DNA of 64,000 nucleotides, taken from contig JASXTE010000005.1 in the NCBI GenBank assembly GCA_030280995.1, forward strand, positions 30,320,001 to 30,384,000. Direction: 5' to 3'. Shown here one piece after another: positions 19,902 to 32,019 of the stretch. The DNA comes from Hemileia vastatrix (Eukaryota; Basidiomycota; Pucciniomycetes; Pucciniales; Zaghouaniaceae). The position numbers were made by a program, and so were the translations under genes. Position 1 is the first letter of the stretch, and every line of letters begins with the position of its first letter. The notes beneath the pieces were generated by a model that had not been told where the DNA came from, did not search any database, and saw nothing but the letters and a program-made list of their open reading frames with translations.

Positions 19902-21078
19902 TGTCAGTATAGTCTAGTATATAAGTATGATATAATAGTTTTTATTTATGGTCCTACTACTTATTGATAAATGATTTAGTGATTAAACCTCAGGGGAAGA
20001 CTAATAGAATAGTTATACTCAAATAAAACTAACAATACTTGGATTTTAATGCGTGCTAGTGGTGGAAAATAGATGTATAATATATAGTTATAGCTTATAT
20101 AAAGATAATATCAATTTATAATAGCTTTATAAGATATTTCTAAATTCTAATAATTGTATAGTAGTGGTTGTTTGGATTGTAGTAATTGAATGATGATAAA
20201 AAAACCGTCAAAATCCCTCCTTACTTATACCCAAATCCACTGGAGTGCACAGACCTTCAATCCAGATGATGTCACTGCTATCCCCGGCAATTACAGCACT
20301 GTGAGGGCCCATCACCTCCCCATGTCGTCCACTTCAAGCAGTTTCAACACCCAGACCTCCAGTAAGGACCCTCCATCACTATTAATAATAACACTAATCC
20401 ATACCATATATAGAAAATCCAGATAAAAGCGGATACCATAAAGAAACAGGTAAAATAAATAATCAAAAAGAGATTTAATGAAACTAAAAACATATAAAGA
20501 AACAAATAAAATTTCCAAGCCCCCAATAACATCCCCAAGCATCCACATTAACCCAGAAACATCCTTCCAACCCATAAATCCGTGAATAACCATCCAAGGA
20601 AGTAATTTGAGTTGTCCAAACTGGGTGTATGCGCCTGATATAGGTGTCTATGCTTCTGTAGGCGTTGTGAGTCCACTGATTTCGTCCATATGACCTAAAA
20701 TAAGCAGAAAAACAAAGGTTATAGGCTATTAAGGGGCTAAAACCCACTTATATACCTAAATATACATAATATACTGCATATTTCACTGAATATGAGATTT
20801 ATGTATACATATAAGCTTATGTATGTCAATAATTACTTCATATCACTTAAGATAAGTATATTATGAATCCATTAATACCTTAATAAATATTATTAGGCCA
20901 TGGATAAGCTATTTAAACTATTATAAGTTATATAATAGAATAATAATTATATATATATATAATAAAATAATATATATTATTATTTTAACCTTATTTTTAA
21001 GATATAAGCTTAATCTACTTAAGGTTATCTTATTTTAAGCATAAGAAATACTCAGTCCTAAGGATATTTAGGCTGACA
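19902..21078 (-). repeat. Solo LTR of a Ty3-like element related to element A
   Basis: 1177 bp starting TGTCAG and ending CTGACA, flanked on both sides by GTGTC (19897-19901 and 21079-21083), a perfect 5-bp target duplication. Its end (CTCAGTCCTAAGGATATTTA) resembles the end of element A's LTR (CTCAGTCCTGGAGATATACA), so it belongs to a related family in the same orientation. No internal retrotransposon sequence is present, so it probably arose by LTR-LTR recombination. Open frames inside it are chance. Confidence 0.85.
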
Positions 21079-21083
21079 GTGTC

Positions 21084-21758
21084 ACCCACTATTTTTGCTA
21101 ACCCTGTCACCAACAAACTATTATTAATAGGACACATTTTTTGTTCAACTCACACTACTGGTAAAGCATATCACAGTTTCATATTTTGGGACAAACTACA
21201 AAATGTAGGAAATAACTTTATTACAATTCTGTAAGCTTTATTTGACCACATCTTGGATATACCATATTTATTCATGATCCATTTTTAAAAAATCTTGATT
21301 TCTTAGATTATATTTTTACAATGCAAATAATAGGTATGTTCTTTTAATAATCCATGAAAAAAAATTTTTTTTAGTAAAATCTTCATTTTACTTGGTATAT
21401 TTTTCTTAATATATGTGACAGAAGAATCGGTATATTTTCTCATCACCCTTTAATAATCAGTTTACTGGAAATGTAAATTTAATATCCCAACTCAATTTAT
21501 ATCAGAACTATTCCTATTCACAAAAATGAAAGAAATTCAGAATATTTTGAAATGGAATATTTTTTTACAATGAGGAGTTTGATAAAAATATATGTTACAT
21601 GGTAAAATTTAGCATGTGTTATGCAATTAAATAATGCAGAGTATGTATCCTATAATTAATATATGATTTATGTGCATAAAACATAACCATATGAAACAAT
21701 TGAAATACAACTAAATCTTCTACAAAATTCTTGAGAGAAAACAAGGTTATTTAAGCAG
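21084..21758. other. AT-rich spacer
   Basis: No feature recognised. Confidence 0.4.
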
Positions 21759-23420
21759 ATGTTTCACAATAATGGAATAAGCTCTTCAATCACTACCATA
21801 CACCAACAAACCTTCTTACATCTAATAAACTTATTGATGGATCAATTTTTTTGTGTGTGTAAATGTGAAGAGCTTGGATGTGCAAATAGAAGCTATCAAA
21901 GTTCATTGGGAATCTTTGATACTGGTATGGCTTTCATATAATCTCAGTCTTACTCAAAACATGAATAGGAAAGAAACCACAAAGCACAAATGGTTGGCTC
22001 TTTGAATGATTCTCCTAACTTAGTAAGATCCAATTTCCACAATTTGGTAGTTCATATAAATAATTGTGACAGAAAAAGAATATTTGATTGATATTTTTTT
22101 GTTTGACAAAGCTGAAGCCTGTGTTGGGTACAATGGGATCTGTACAGCAACCTGAAAATTCTAAATTTTTCCAACTATATAGCCAAAAAAGTATGTGGCA
22201 ATAAAAAAAACTTTCTCTTATTCATCATTTGAGCAGAGAAGGTTGTGTTCAATTTTTGCGTGATGAAATCAATAAAGTCAAACTTCTTGGAAATGAAGGT
22301 AAACTAGATGCTAGCAGCATTGTAAGCCTGATACCTCATTCCATAAATACAGTTTTTAGCTGATTGCACCTCAATGCATCATTTTTCGCAAAGACATGCT
22401 GTCCTAAATGCTTTGCTCTTTATGAGTATACTTCCAATTTTCAACCATCAATCTTATCATGCAGCCAACCATTCTTTCAACCTCAAAACACTATTTGAAA
22501 GATGTGGAAATGCAACCAGAAATTTTCACTTGTGATAAAGTGTTGTATTCAGTGAAGTAAAATAAAGAAGAAGCTATTTACTATCCTCAGAAAACCTTTT
22601 ATCACAACAGTTTTATTGATTGGCTTTTAGCAAAGTTTCAAGTATTCAAATTCGGGATACTGATTGAGAAAAATAATCCTTTTCTGGCCAATGTAAAAGA
22701 TGATGTAATGAGAGATGTCTGTGATGGTTTGGTTTGGAAAATGTTCCCTGATATCAATATATCTCAAAACAGTAATGATGATTGATATGCAAAAACACTG
22801 GGTAATTTAATGTTTAGTCCATATGTGGACTAGTTCAGACCAGGTGGTAATGTCATTGGAGGTCACCATAATTCTTTAGGGAATGTCATGATGGTGTGTA
22901 TGAACTTCGCTCCAGAAGATTGATACAAAACAGAAAATCTTTTTTTATGCTATTATACCTGGTCCAACTGAGCCCACAAGTGAGAAGATTAATCACCCTT
23001 TGAAGCAACTTGTTTACTATCTAAATACACTATGGTATAGCATATTAATTGAAAAAACACATCATTATCCACAAGGCCAAAAGATAAGTGCTTCTTTGTT
23101 CTCTTTGATAGGAGACATTCCTGCAATGCAAAGGATTTCTGGTTTTGAAAGTCACTCTACTACTAAATTCTGCTCTTTCTGTAATAATAAAAAAAATATG
23201 AAATTGGTGAAAATCAGGTGGAAAATTTTTCTTTAAGTAGTCATGATGCTCATATTCATTGGGCAGAAAAGTGGAAGAACTCTTGGGCACATTGGGAGTG
23301 GTGTAGGTAGACTCTTATGGTTGCCTTTCTGTAAGCAGAATCCAAAGGAGTTGGATAAACCAAAGAAAACCCTGTCTTCTAAGTAAAATAAGGGTTGTTC
23401 AAATAACTAAGATCTCTAGT
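21759..23420 (+). pseudogene. CACTA/Plavaka-type (Tnp2-like) transposase relic
   Basis: Frame-broken but readable in pieces. About 21840-21900: DQFFCVCKCEELGCANRSY, an N-terminal Cys-rich motif. About 22400-22470: CPKCFALYEY and a following Cys. About 22620-22740: DWLLAKFQVFKF, then a DVCDGLVWK stretch. About 22830-23000: a block reading like the transposase core, with PGPTEP as in basidiomycete Tnp2 proteins. 23060-23200: a block with GDIPAMQRISGFESHSTTKF followed by CSFC. Several stops and frameshifts interrupt it. Tnp2-type proteins catalyse CACTA element transposition. No terminal repeats were found, so the element's borders are unknown. Confidence 0.75.
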
Positions 23421-23935
23421 CTACTTGAATTGATTGAAATATGTGAAACTCTGATTTATAAATGCTTATTGAGATTTAGAAATAGCAGCTGTTGAAAAAG
23501 AAATACTGATGACGACAATAAAGGTGTAGTAGTGAAAGATCTTAAAAGATAGACTTATATGTTTTTATAAAGATTTTATTTTAAATGAGTTAACAATAAA
23601 AAAAAGTTCCTGGGATGGAGACATTTCCAATGATACCCTATATGTGATGAAAATATAATTGTTGTGTTGTATTTCAAAAGTGTTATGAAAAATATAAATG
23701 TTATAAGGGTATTATAATTTTATTTAATTTTTTTGAGAAATGAAAAATATGAATGTGGTAGTTAATTTTTCATAAAGACCCTTCTAATCGAAACTAAAAA
23801 GATAAAAGCATGTAGAAGACTAAGATTCCCCCCTTTCTATCTCATTCTCCTACTCCTGACCTTTCCAACAATACCCTACGTGCATAGGATCTACAATAAA
23901 CTATTTATCTAATATGCATAATAAATTCTTACCAA
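23421..23935. other. AT-rich spacer
   Basis: No recognisable feature, apart from possible 3' remnants of the transposase relic at the left. Confidence 0.4.
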
Positions 23936-23941
23936 ATTTTG

Positions 23942-24188
23942 CCACAATAGCCAAACTTTTCCACAGCCACCAAGCTTTGGTACAGTGTCTAAACTTTGGT
24001 ACAGTGACCAAACTTTTTCACAGTGACCAAACATTTGCACAGTGACCAAACTTTGGCACAGTGACCAAACTTTAACCCAGTGACCGGACTTTCCCATAAA
24101 ATTTTGCCACAATGAGCTAATTTTTCCAGAGTGAGCTAAATTTTCCACCATGACCAAACTTAGCCACAATGACAGAATTTTTACAGTA
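23942..24188. repeat. Minisatellite, 19-bp unit, about 12 copies
   Basis: Imperfect tandem copies of CAGTGACCAAACTTTGGCA. The central copies (about 23998-24090) are nearly identical and the outer ones diverged. One copy has an insertion. The minus-strand open frame over it (repeated WSL/TV peptides) only reflects the repeat. Confidence 0.85.
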
Positions 24189-24202
24189 CACTTTGCTTTT
24201 GC

Positions 24203-24262
24203 ACCGGAAAATCACCGGAGTAAACCAGAGCGCACCGGAGCGCACCGGAGCACTGGAGCTCA
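24203..24262. repeat. Short GC-rich repeat (GCACCGGAGC type)
   Basis: Four or five imperfect copies of a 10-bp GCACCGGAGC unit directly after the 19-bp minisatellite. GC content is clearly above the surroundings. Confidence 0.6.
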
Positions 24263-24672
24263 GTGGCCATTCCATCAGCACACCATATCCACCAATAATA
24301 CTATAAGTCACTTCCAAAATTCCAAATATCCAGCCTTATAATCCAGAAAATTGCTACTAATCTTCAAAAATAAACCTAAGTGGCATACCCAGATTTAGAA
24401 TGTCACATCCTCCCTCCAATATGAAAGGTCCTCATTTGTATTCAATTTTTAATTGATATAAATTTGTTTTCACCTATTTGTCGATAGTCTTTGATAATGA
24501 TGTGAAAAGAGATCCAAGGAACATCTTTTCTGAAATTTTACTATTGGTAATTTTCAATTATTGTCCTTTTGCTGGTCTTCTATAAATTTAATTTTTTTTT
24601 CTTCTTCTCTGGCTCTTGATATTAATAATAATAAAAATAATTTTGTGATAATTCTACTACTGTGAGAAAGTT

Positions 24673-24951
24673 TTGAATCCCTTCAGACTCCCATATACCA
24701 GTCTTCCATTTATCTCACAGCATGAGAGAGTGGATCTCCCTAATGAGCTGAAAACTCTTGATTTGATTCTCATAGGTCCCCCCACTGAGCCAAAGTCTAT
24801 GATTCCAATAAGCCATGAGGTCCTCCAAGCTTCACACCAAAAAAAACCTAACACTGAGGCTCTGAAAAAATCAATAATAAATCCAACTACCATCCTGACT
24901 TCTAATTCCTTAATCACAATTTTCATCCATTTGCTATTTATCAACCTTTAA
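24673..24951 (+). other. Open frame without ATG start, unidentified
   Basis: 92 codons with ordinary-looking, Pro/Leu/Ser-containing protein sequence and less AT bias than the flanks. The first codon is TTG. It could be an exon or a fragment of a decayed ORF. No family is recognised and no splice sites are convincing. Confidence 0.25.
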
Positions 24952-25114
24952 AAAATATTTTAGCCAGGCTTCCAATATTTAATTTTAATCTTTTAGACCA
25001 TGTTAAAGCGACACAAATTTCACCTAATAAAACCATTATGCCTTCTTAGCATCATTACCACTTAAGTTAAATCCTCCTAAAGCTTACAACACCTAAATAC
25101 AACAATAATTGAAT

Positions 25115-25740
25115 GTCCAGTTTAAAGTCTTGGTGGACAGTCATAATTTAAGATCATTGAATTGAGTTTGACCAAATAGATTGTCATTCCAGTTTAAAGT
25201 CTTGGTGGACCAAACATTTAATCGATTTCAAGTATATAGTCTTAGCGGACTAAAGATTGTATATGTGCATAAATTCTTCCTAATTAAGGCCTAGGCATGA
25301 CCAAAGATTGAATAATTTTGGTAATCCAGTTTAAAGTCTTGGTGGACCAAACTTCTGATCAATAGAAAATCCAGCTTAAGGTCATAGGGGACCAAAATTT
25401 TAATGACATACCAGTTTAAGGTCATAGGGGACCAAACATCTAATGATCACCAGTTTAAGGTCATGGTGGTCCAAAGATTTGATTGATACCAATTTATATA
25501 AAAAATTCCTTTCCCTGAAAAAAAATATCCATGAAATTTTGAATGTTGTTGAAATTCAGTTTAAAGTCTTGAAGGAATAACAGATCCCAAAATTTGAATA
25601 AAACCTTAAAGAAAGTCTTGAAAGCTATCCAGTTTAAAGTCTTGGAGGACTAACAGATCCTAAAATAAAGAATATAACCCTTTAAAGAAAGTCTTGAATG
25701 TTAGACACTTTAAATTTTTGGAGGACAAACAAATCTTGAA
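25115..25740. repeat. Dispersed-tandem repeat around AGTTTAAAGTCTTGGTGGAC
   Basis: About ten copies at irregular spacing of 35-105 bp, near 25118, 25190, 25230, 25325, 25368, 25410, 25449, 25554, 25628 and 25703. Copies vary as GTCTTGGTGG, GTCATAGGGG or GTCTTGGAGG. The sequence between copies also partly repeats (ACCAAACATTTAATGAT-like, then TAACAGATCC-like in the last ones). No coding potential. Confidence 0.8.
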
Positions 25741-25878
25741 GTAGGATCCAATTTTGCTTGAGCTCCACTTGACCATTTTCCTATACAAAATATACTATAA
25801 AAGAAATATACCAAATGAAATATTGAAAATTAATTTTAAAAAATTTGAAAAATAATTGTATGTTTATATATTTATTTA

Positions 25879-26736
25879 ATTTTTATTTTTATTTTTATTT
25901 TTATTTTTATTTTTATTTTTATTTTTATTTTTATTTTTATTTTTATTTTTATTTTTATTTTTATTTTTATTTTTATTTTTATTTTTATTTTTATTTTTAT
26001 TTTTATTTTTATTTTTATTTTTATTTTTATTTTTATTTTTATTTTTATTTTTATTTTTATTTTTATTTTTATTTTTATTTTTATTTTTATTTTTATTTTT
26101 ATTTTTATTTTTATTTTTATTTTTATTTTTATTTTTATTTTTATTTTTATTTTTATTTTTATTTTTATTTTTATTTTTATTTTTATTTTTATTTTTATTT
26201 TTATTTTTATTTTTATTTTTATTTTTATTTTTATTTTTATTTTTATTTTTATTTTTATTTTTATTTTTATTTTTATTTTTATTTTTATTTTTATTTTTAT
26301 TTTTATTTTTATTTTTATTTTTATTTTTATTTTTATTTTTATTTTTATTTTTATTTTTATTTTTATTTTTATTTTTATTTTTATTTTTATTTTTATTTTT
26401 ATTTTTATTTTTATTTTTATTTTTATTTTTATTTTTATTTTTATTTTTATTTTTATTTTTATTTTTATTTTTATTTTTATTTTTATTTTTATTTTTATTT
26501 TTATTTTTATTTTTATTTTTATTTTTATTTTTATTTTTATTTTTATTTTTATTTTTATTTTTATTTTTATTTTTATTTTTATTTTTATTTTTATTTTTAT
26601 TTTTATTTTTATTTTTATTTTTATTTTTATTTTTATTTTTATTTTTATTTTTATTTTTATTTTTATTTTTATTTTTATTTTTATTTTTATTTTTATTTTT
26701 ATTTTTATTTTTATTTTTATTTTTATTTTTATTTTT
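25879..26736. repeat. (ATTTTT)n hexanucleotide microsatellite, 143 copies
   Basis: 858 bp of uninterrupted ATTTTT units. I see no base deviating until 26737. Both strands read open in several frames (Phe-Tyr or Asn-Lys repeats) purely because of the repeat. Confidence 0.98.
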
Positions 26737-27018
26737 ATTATTTTTTATATGTGATGAAAGTTTAAGAAAGTAAATGTTTCTAAGTATATTTGAGAAATTT
26801 GAAAAAAATAAAAGATAAAATTTAAAAAATGCCACCCGGCCAATTGATGAGCCATACCCTCAACATCATACACACATCCAAGTGCAACTTTATGTGGTTA
26901 CAAAATTTTGAGAAATTCAAAATTCAAAATTAATAGATGAAAGTTTAGAAAAATAAAATTTTTTATATTGATCACTGGATGGGCTCCCTCCACTTTGTAA
27001 AAATTATTAGAGACCACC
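26737..27018. other. AT-rich spacer
   Basis: No feature recognised between the microsatellite and the truncated LTR. Confidence 0.4.
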
Positions 27019-27147
27019 TGTCAGCCAGGCTATACCAGGAGCCCAGTAAATTGTATGTTAATCTATTGGAGCTTGATGAAGGCGAAAAATTATGCAATTT
27101 ATGTATATAAATTAATATTATATTGCATAATAAAATTATATAACAAT
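27019..27147 (+). repeat. Truncated LTR of the element B/C family
   Basis: Starts TGTCAGCCAGGCTATACCAG and follows the B/C LTR through the ATTGCATAATAAAATTATAT part. It then stops abruptly where a CACC-ended repeat begins at 27148, which suggests that repeat inserted into the LTR or joined it by deletion. Confidence 0.8.
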
Positions 27148-27400
27148 CACCACAGAAAAAATGGGGGGGTATTGCTAGCAAAACCCCTTTCTTGAACTCC
27201 GTTGAGCCACAAATCTATGCCTGAATTATGCACACATCATCACCATGCAGGAAATTTTTTGGCCTTCCATTTAGTCAGAGATTTGTCACAAATTGAGCTC
27301 AAGATGAACCTACATTGATCACCGTTTGATCTTGCAAAATCCTAATGTGATCATGAGTTGAACTCCCTTTGATCTCACTTTGATCTAACATAAGCTTTTG
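27148..27400 (+). repeat. CACC-ended repeat, copy 2 (left terminus)
   Basis: CACCACAGAAAAAATGGGGG, then ATTGCTAGCAAAACCCC and a subterminal TTTGTCACAAATTGAGCTCA, in the same order as copies 1 and 3. The left flank is AAT, as in copy 1. Right end not identified. Confidence 0.55.
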
Positions 27401-29923
27401 CATATCCAATATGTCAACTATTCACTTTCAAAAAGATTCTTAATGAACTTCACATGGAATATTAGAACCAAAACCAGTAATTTTGAGTAAATGGCTCATC
27501 AAAATGATTAAGCTACAATAAAATACCATCAAAATTCAATCTGATTACTGAAAACTTTTGGTAACATGACTAATAGATATTTAAATTGGAAAATAATATT
27601 CCATTTCTCAATTTCAAATTCAAAATATAAATCCTCATTTCAAATGTGAATTTTGTAGATTCCTTGCCTTCCTATATTATGAGTAATATTTGAGGTATTG
27701 TACACCTTTGTAAATATGGTGTTGTGCTGCTAGAAATTATCTCTGTTTAAATTCAACTTTATTGAAGCTTGATTCCAGAATTATACATATTTTATAACAA
27801 TTTTGAGAAAAAAGTCACTAGTAATGAAGTTAGCCTTTTATCTGTCCTTTATTAAACCTCACTTAATCCTACTTAAATCCAAATTGACCCACAAAAACCT
27901 TATTTGGGATATTTTTTAGCCCAGGATGATTCAAGATTGGAGCAAAATATTATTTTACATATCCAATATGCCTATTGATTAAATTTCTTCAAGCTTACTT
28001 AAAATTCACATTAACATTAACTTTCACAGGAAATATTAAACACAAATCTTGAAAATATAGTATTAAAAATCAAAATAAATATAATATAATATGCTTACAA
28101 CAAAATTTTTTTTCTGGATTAATTAAAACAAAAAGTTGTTCATTTGTGAAAATAGAAAAAATACAATCCATCCTGAATTTAGAATTCATTTTTAAAAATT
28201 TAATGCCCCCTCACTTTCAAGTTTATCATGTATTTCAAAAATTATATTTTTAATAATTTTGTGAATAGTACACCTGAGATATAAACTTGGGGATATCAAA
28301 AACTAAAACATCATCAAATTGAAATGTTTTTTATTGTTATGAATGGAAATAATGATTGAAAAGCACCATTAGAGCAAGATTGATTTTGAATAATAGGCAT
28401 ACTTTCTCATGTAAATTTCAACAAAAATAATTTTTATTCTTACATAAGTTGAAGTGGATACATTTGAGTTCAAAAAGAATTAAAATTGACAAAATAAGAC
28501 TTCTATAATTCATATTCAAAAATGAAATCACCCTTCATTATCTACCTGTAAACTATTTTAAATTAAATAATTTCAAAGTCAGTATATACTGATGTTATTT
28601 TTTCTTCTAAAAATTTATTATATAGATTAATAGTCATAAACAGTTGACATAGATGTTAACTTTATATAAGCAATCTTTAATGCATAAAATGATAAAACTA
28701 TCTTTTATGTAAAAAGTGATAAAGGAAAAAAATATTATTAAATTTTTGATGCACTATCAATAAAATTGAAGATAGAGCATATCAATAGTTAAAACTTAAT
28801 TTCAATTTTGATATCATCATTTTATTTTATTTTACTTGAGTAGAAAACAGATTTTAAATCTCAATATAATTTTAAATCACATTAGTTTGTAGATTTCAAC
28901 ATTTGAAACTATGAAATAAATATTTATGAAAGAATTGTACAATATAGGCCCTTCTAAAAACTCATAAATCCAACTTCAAATCTTTTAACCTTCACAAGTA
29001 ACCACAATGCATTCTGAAAATACTCTATATTTAAATAATTAAAGGTAAATAAAATTATGTTTTTATTCTTTATTCCAATTTTTGATAAATAATTTATATA
29101 TATATAATTGCTTAAAAATTCTAAGAGGGAGCTTAATAGTGGTTTTGGCATTAGATATATAGATTCAACTTTCAAAAAATTTGTTTGGAATAAATTACAA
29201 AGACAAAAAGGATATATTTTGATGATAGAATACTGATTTAGGTTCTCTTAAAACTTTATTAACCATTTTTATGGAATATCAATCCATGGTTATCATTCTT
29301 TATGATATTATCATAGAATTTTTTCCTTTTTTAATATAATGATTTTCTATTGTGTGGTATGTAGGTTAAGATAAGTTTAAAAGATTTATTGAAGATATAT
29401 ATACCAGACACAGTTTAATCTGTAGATTTATAACTATAACTTACTTTTCTGATGTTTTACATCATTGATAAGTAGCTCATGCATTACACAAGTAAATAAT
29501 TATAGTCTCTTGAAATAAGTCCTTGTGAATTTCAAATTTTTTGTTATTCTTAAAATCATTACTCAAATAAACTAAAAATTTCTTCAAATATTGATTGAAA
29601 GAAGGAGTTTCAAAATCTTATTTTGTAGTTATAAAATTTTCAGTTATTTTTCATATTATCAAGTATAATGAAAATTTGTAAATTTTAACTTGAAAACTAG
29701 TTATCATAGCAAAGTAATACTGGAAGAATCAGATAAAAAGGGTGGAATGAAGTCATAGCACAACAGGAAATGATACAAAATTGTTGATTTTTGGCTCACA
29801 AAATTCAACATATTTTTGACATATTTTGCCACCTTTAGATAATGTTTAGTGGATTTTAAAATTATTATAACAAGCAAACTTAACAATGTTTTTGATTTTT
29901 TTAAAAAAAATAAATATTGTTAG
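27401..29923. other. AT-rich DNA without recognised features
   Basis: About 2.5 kb, roughly 75% A+T by impression. Short open frames have low-complexity translations. A small ATATATAT run lies near 29097-29106. Confidence 0.5.
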
Positions 29924-29926
29924 ATC

Positions 29927-30170
29927 CACCACGGGAAATCTGGGGGTGAACTGCTAGCAGTTCCCTCTTTTTGAAACTATTAGAAATTTGTCAGGAAACT
30001 GTTGAGAAACCATCCTGAAACTGTCAGAAAGATGTTTTTAAATCTGATGAAAAAACATTGAAAAAATAAACTGTCACAGATTGAATCCAGAACAATCCCT
30101 CCTTGAGCAGAGCTTAAGAACCACATTGAACATCAGTTAATCTCAGGTTTGGCAAAAGGTTAAACAACAT
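29927..30170 (+). repeat. CACC-ended repeat, copy 3 / left terminus of the nested element
   Basis: Best-preserved left end. After the terminus come CTGCTAGCAG, a run of CAGGAAACTGTTGAGAAACC-like inverted motifs and GTCACAGATTGAATCCAGA, which matches the GTCACAGATTGGACCCAGA of copy 1. Confidence 0.6.
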
Positions 30171-30620
30171 CACTTAGCATACCTTAATATTCAAATATTA
30201 AACTTGAATATATGTTGCGTGTATGATATAGATGCATATGCATTTGAATTTGCATGGTGGATACTTATTGCATGCTAAAAATTGATGTGAATTGCCTATC
30301 CAAAGTGTATGCATAATGACTATGAAGAATAAATATGCATAAAAAATATGCATAAAAATATGCATAAAAAATATGCATAGTAATTATGCATAAAAAATAG
30401 GCATAGTGATTATGCATAAAAAATATGCATATTGAATATGCAAAAAAAATGTGCATATACATATATGAATAAAATATATTAATATGCATATAAATCTTTA
30501 TAATGAATATGCATATGAATATGCATAAATATGCATAATGATTGAAAAATGCAAAAAAATGATGCTTAACGAGTATATTTTATGCATAAATAGAAATATG
30601 CAATATGAATTCATATTGCA
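30171..30620. repeat. ATGCAT-rich low-complexity field
   Basis: About 20 occurrences of ATGCAT or TATGCATA separated by A-runs or short variable spacers, densest at 30325-30440. Each is a small palindrome. Confidence 0.7.
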
Positions 30621-31199
30621 TACAGATAACACTGGCAAACCATTTTGACCAAAACTCATACTAAATTTTCATTCTGGACTAAAGGTGTGAGGGAAGGAAG
30701 AAAAACAGTCCGACGTTAGAAAAATGCTACATGCACTCATTTTGGAGCAGAGCAAATGAGAAGTGCTGAATTATGGTTGGTGCCCATAATTTAGTATGAT
30801 ATCATAATTTTATTTAATTGTTTTCAATATTGAAAAGACTTTAGGTCGGTTGGTATGGATCTAGCTGTGCCAGGGTCTAATCTAATTATTTTAACAATTT
30901 CTTAATAATTAATGGGCTTTAATACAAAAACAGGTTTTTTTTTGTGGGATATTGGATATGAGAAGGTCTTTTGTAAAAAAAACTTATATTGTTTAAAAAT
31001 ATTCCTGAATCAGATGTGGGATAATCACTACAAAAAATTGTAGTACTGTGGGCAATAAAATATATGCACAAGCAGTAAAGAAAGGACCAAGTGAACCCTT
31101 TTTGTGCAGTGGGAATCATTAGAGTGGAATTGTGGATGAAAAATATAATTCATTATTACCATTTTATTTAATCAAAAAATTTATAATATTAAAAAGAAC
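30621..31199. other. Spacer left of the palindrome array
   Basis: AT-rich unique sequence. I see no array-unit similarity here, so the array's left edge is near 31200. Confidence 0.4.
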
Positions 31200-32014
31200 T
31201 ATTGATTAATTGGTATTTGACCTTTGTGCCTCACTCATATTTATCATTTGATTGATTTTTGTCACCATTATGTTATTAATATTATAAGTATAGCAAAAAC
31301 TCGTGTGCCAAATGCATACCGGGTGATGTTACACCTTTTATAATATTATTAAATAAAGGTAAAAAAGTATGAAAATGATTTGTTTTACAAAAATTAAATT
31401 GATATCCAAAAGCAATATGAGGGATAAAAAGGTAAAATTAAAGGAATCAAATATGAAATAAAAAATTAAAGTGAAATTCCTCCCATCAAGAGCAAGTAGA
31501 CATGATGGGGTGAACGCCCACCAGTGGCACTAAACTTGGACTATAATTTCTTTTTTGTAAAAATAAAAAAAAATCCACTGGAGCTTTACCAAAACTTCAG
31601 GATGACAATTTTGCCATATCAAACAACTTCTAGTGCAATTATTGAAGAAAAATTCATTTTCATTGCAATAGAGAGAATTGATCACATCAGACTGCATGTG
31701 ACCAAAAGTGTCCAGCACAAGTTCGGCTGAACTTGTGCTGGACACTTTTATGATGGAGGTTAGCTAGGGTGGAATTTTTCTTCAGTTCATCTGGTATTTC
31801 TTATAAACATGTCCACTGGTATTTGATCTTTGTGCCTCACTCATATTTATCATTTGATTGATTTTTTGTCACCATTATGTTTTAATATTATAAGTATAGC
31901 AAAAACTCGTGTGCCAAATGCATACCGGGTGATGTTACACCTTTTATAATATTATTAAATAAAGGTAAAAAAATTTGAAAATGATTTGTTTTACAAAAAA
32001 TAAATTGATATACA
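31200..32014 (+). repeat. Palindrome array, left part (about 1.3 units)
   Basis: The segment starting GGTATTTGACCTTTGTGCCT at about 31210 recurs at about 31812, so the period is about 605 bp. Contains palindrome 1 at 31708-31745. Cut at 32019 by element B. Confidence 0.9.
31708..31745. repeat. Array palindrome 1
   Basis: Left arm GTGTCCAGCACAAGTTCGG followed by its reverse complement, with one mismatch near the centre (GGCTGA). With flanking AAAA/TTTT the symmetry reaches about 46 bp. Confidence 0.9.
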
Positions 32015-32019
32015 AAAGC
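32015..32019. other. Target-site duplication of element B (left)
   Basis: AAAGC here and again at 40926-40930, directly outside the LTRs. It shows that element B inserted into an array unit. Confidence 0.9.

Noticed and set aside
20190..20747. Several ORFs of 64-93 codons between 20190 and 20747
   Set aside because: They lie inside the solo LTR defined by TGTCAG/CTGACA and GTGTC.
25845..26835. Open frames of about 300 codons on both strands (Phe-Tyr and Asn-Lys repeats)
   Set aside because: They only translate the ATTTTT hexamer array, which has no stop in several frames.
30265..30489. 74-codon minus ORF rich in His/Tyr/Met
   Set aside because: Translation of the ATGCAT-rich field.
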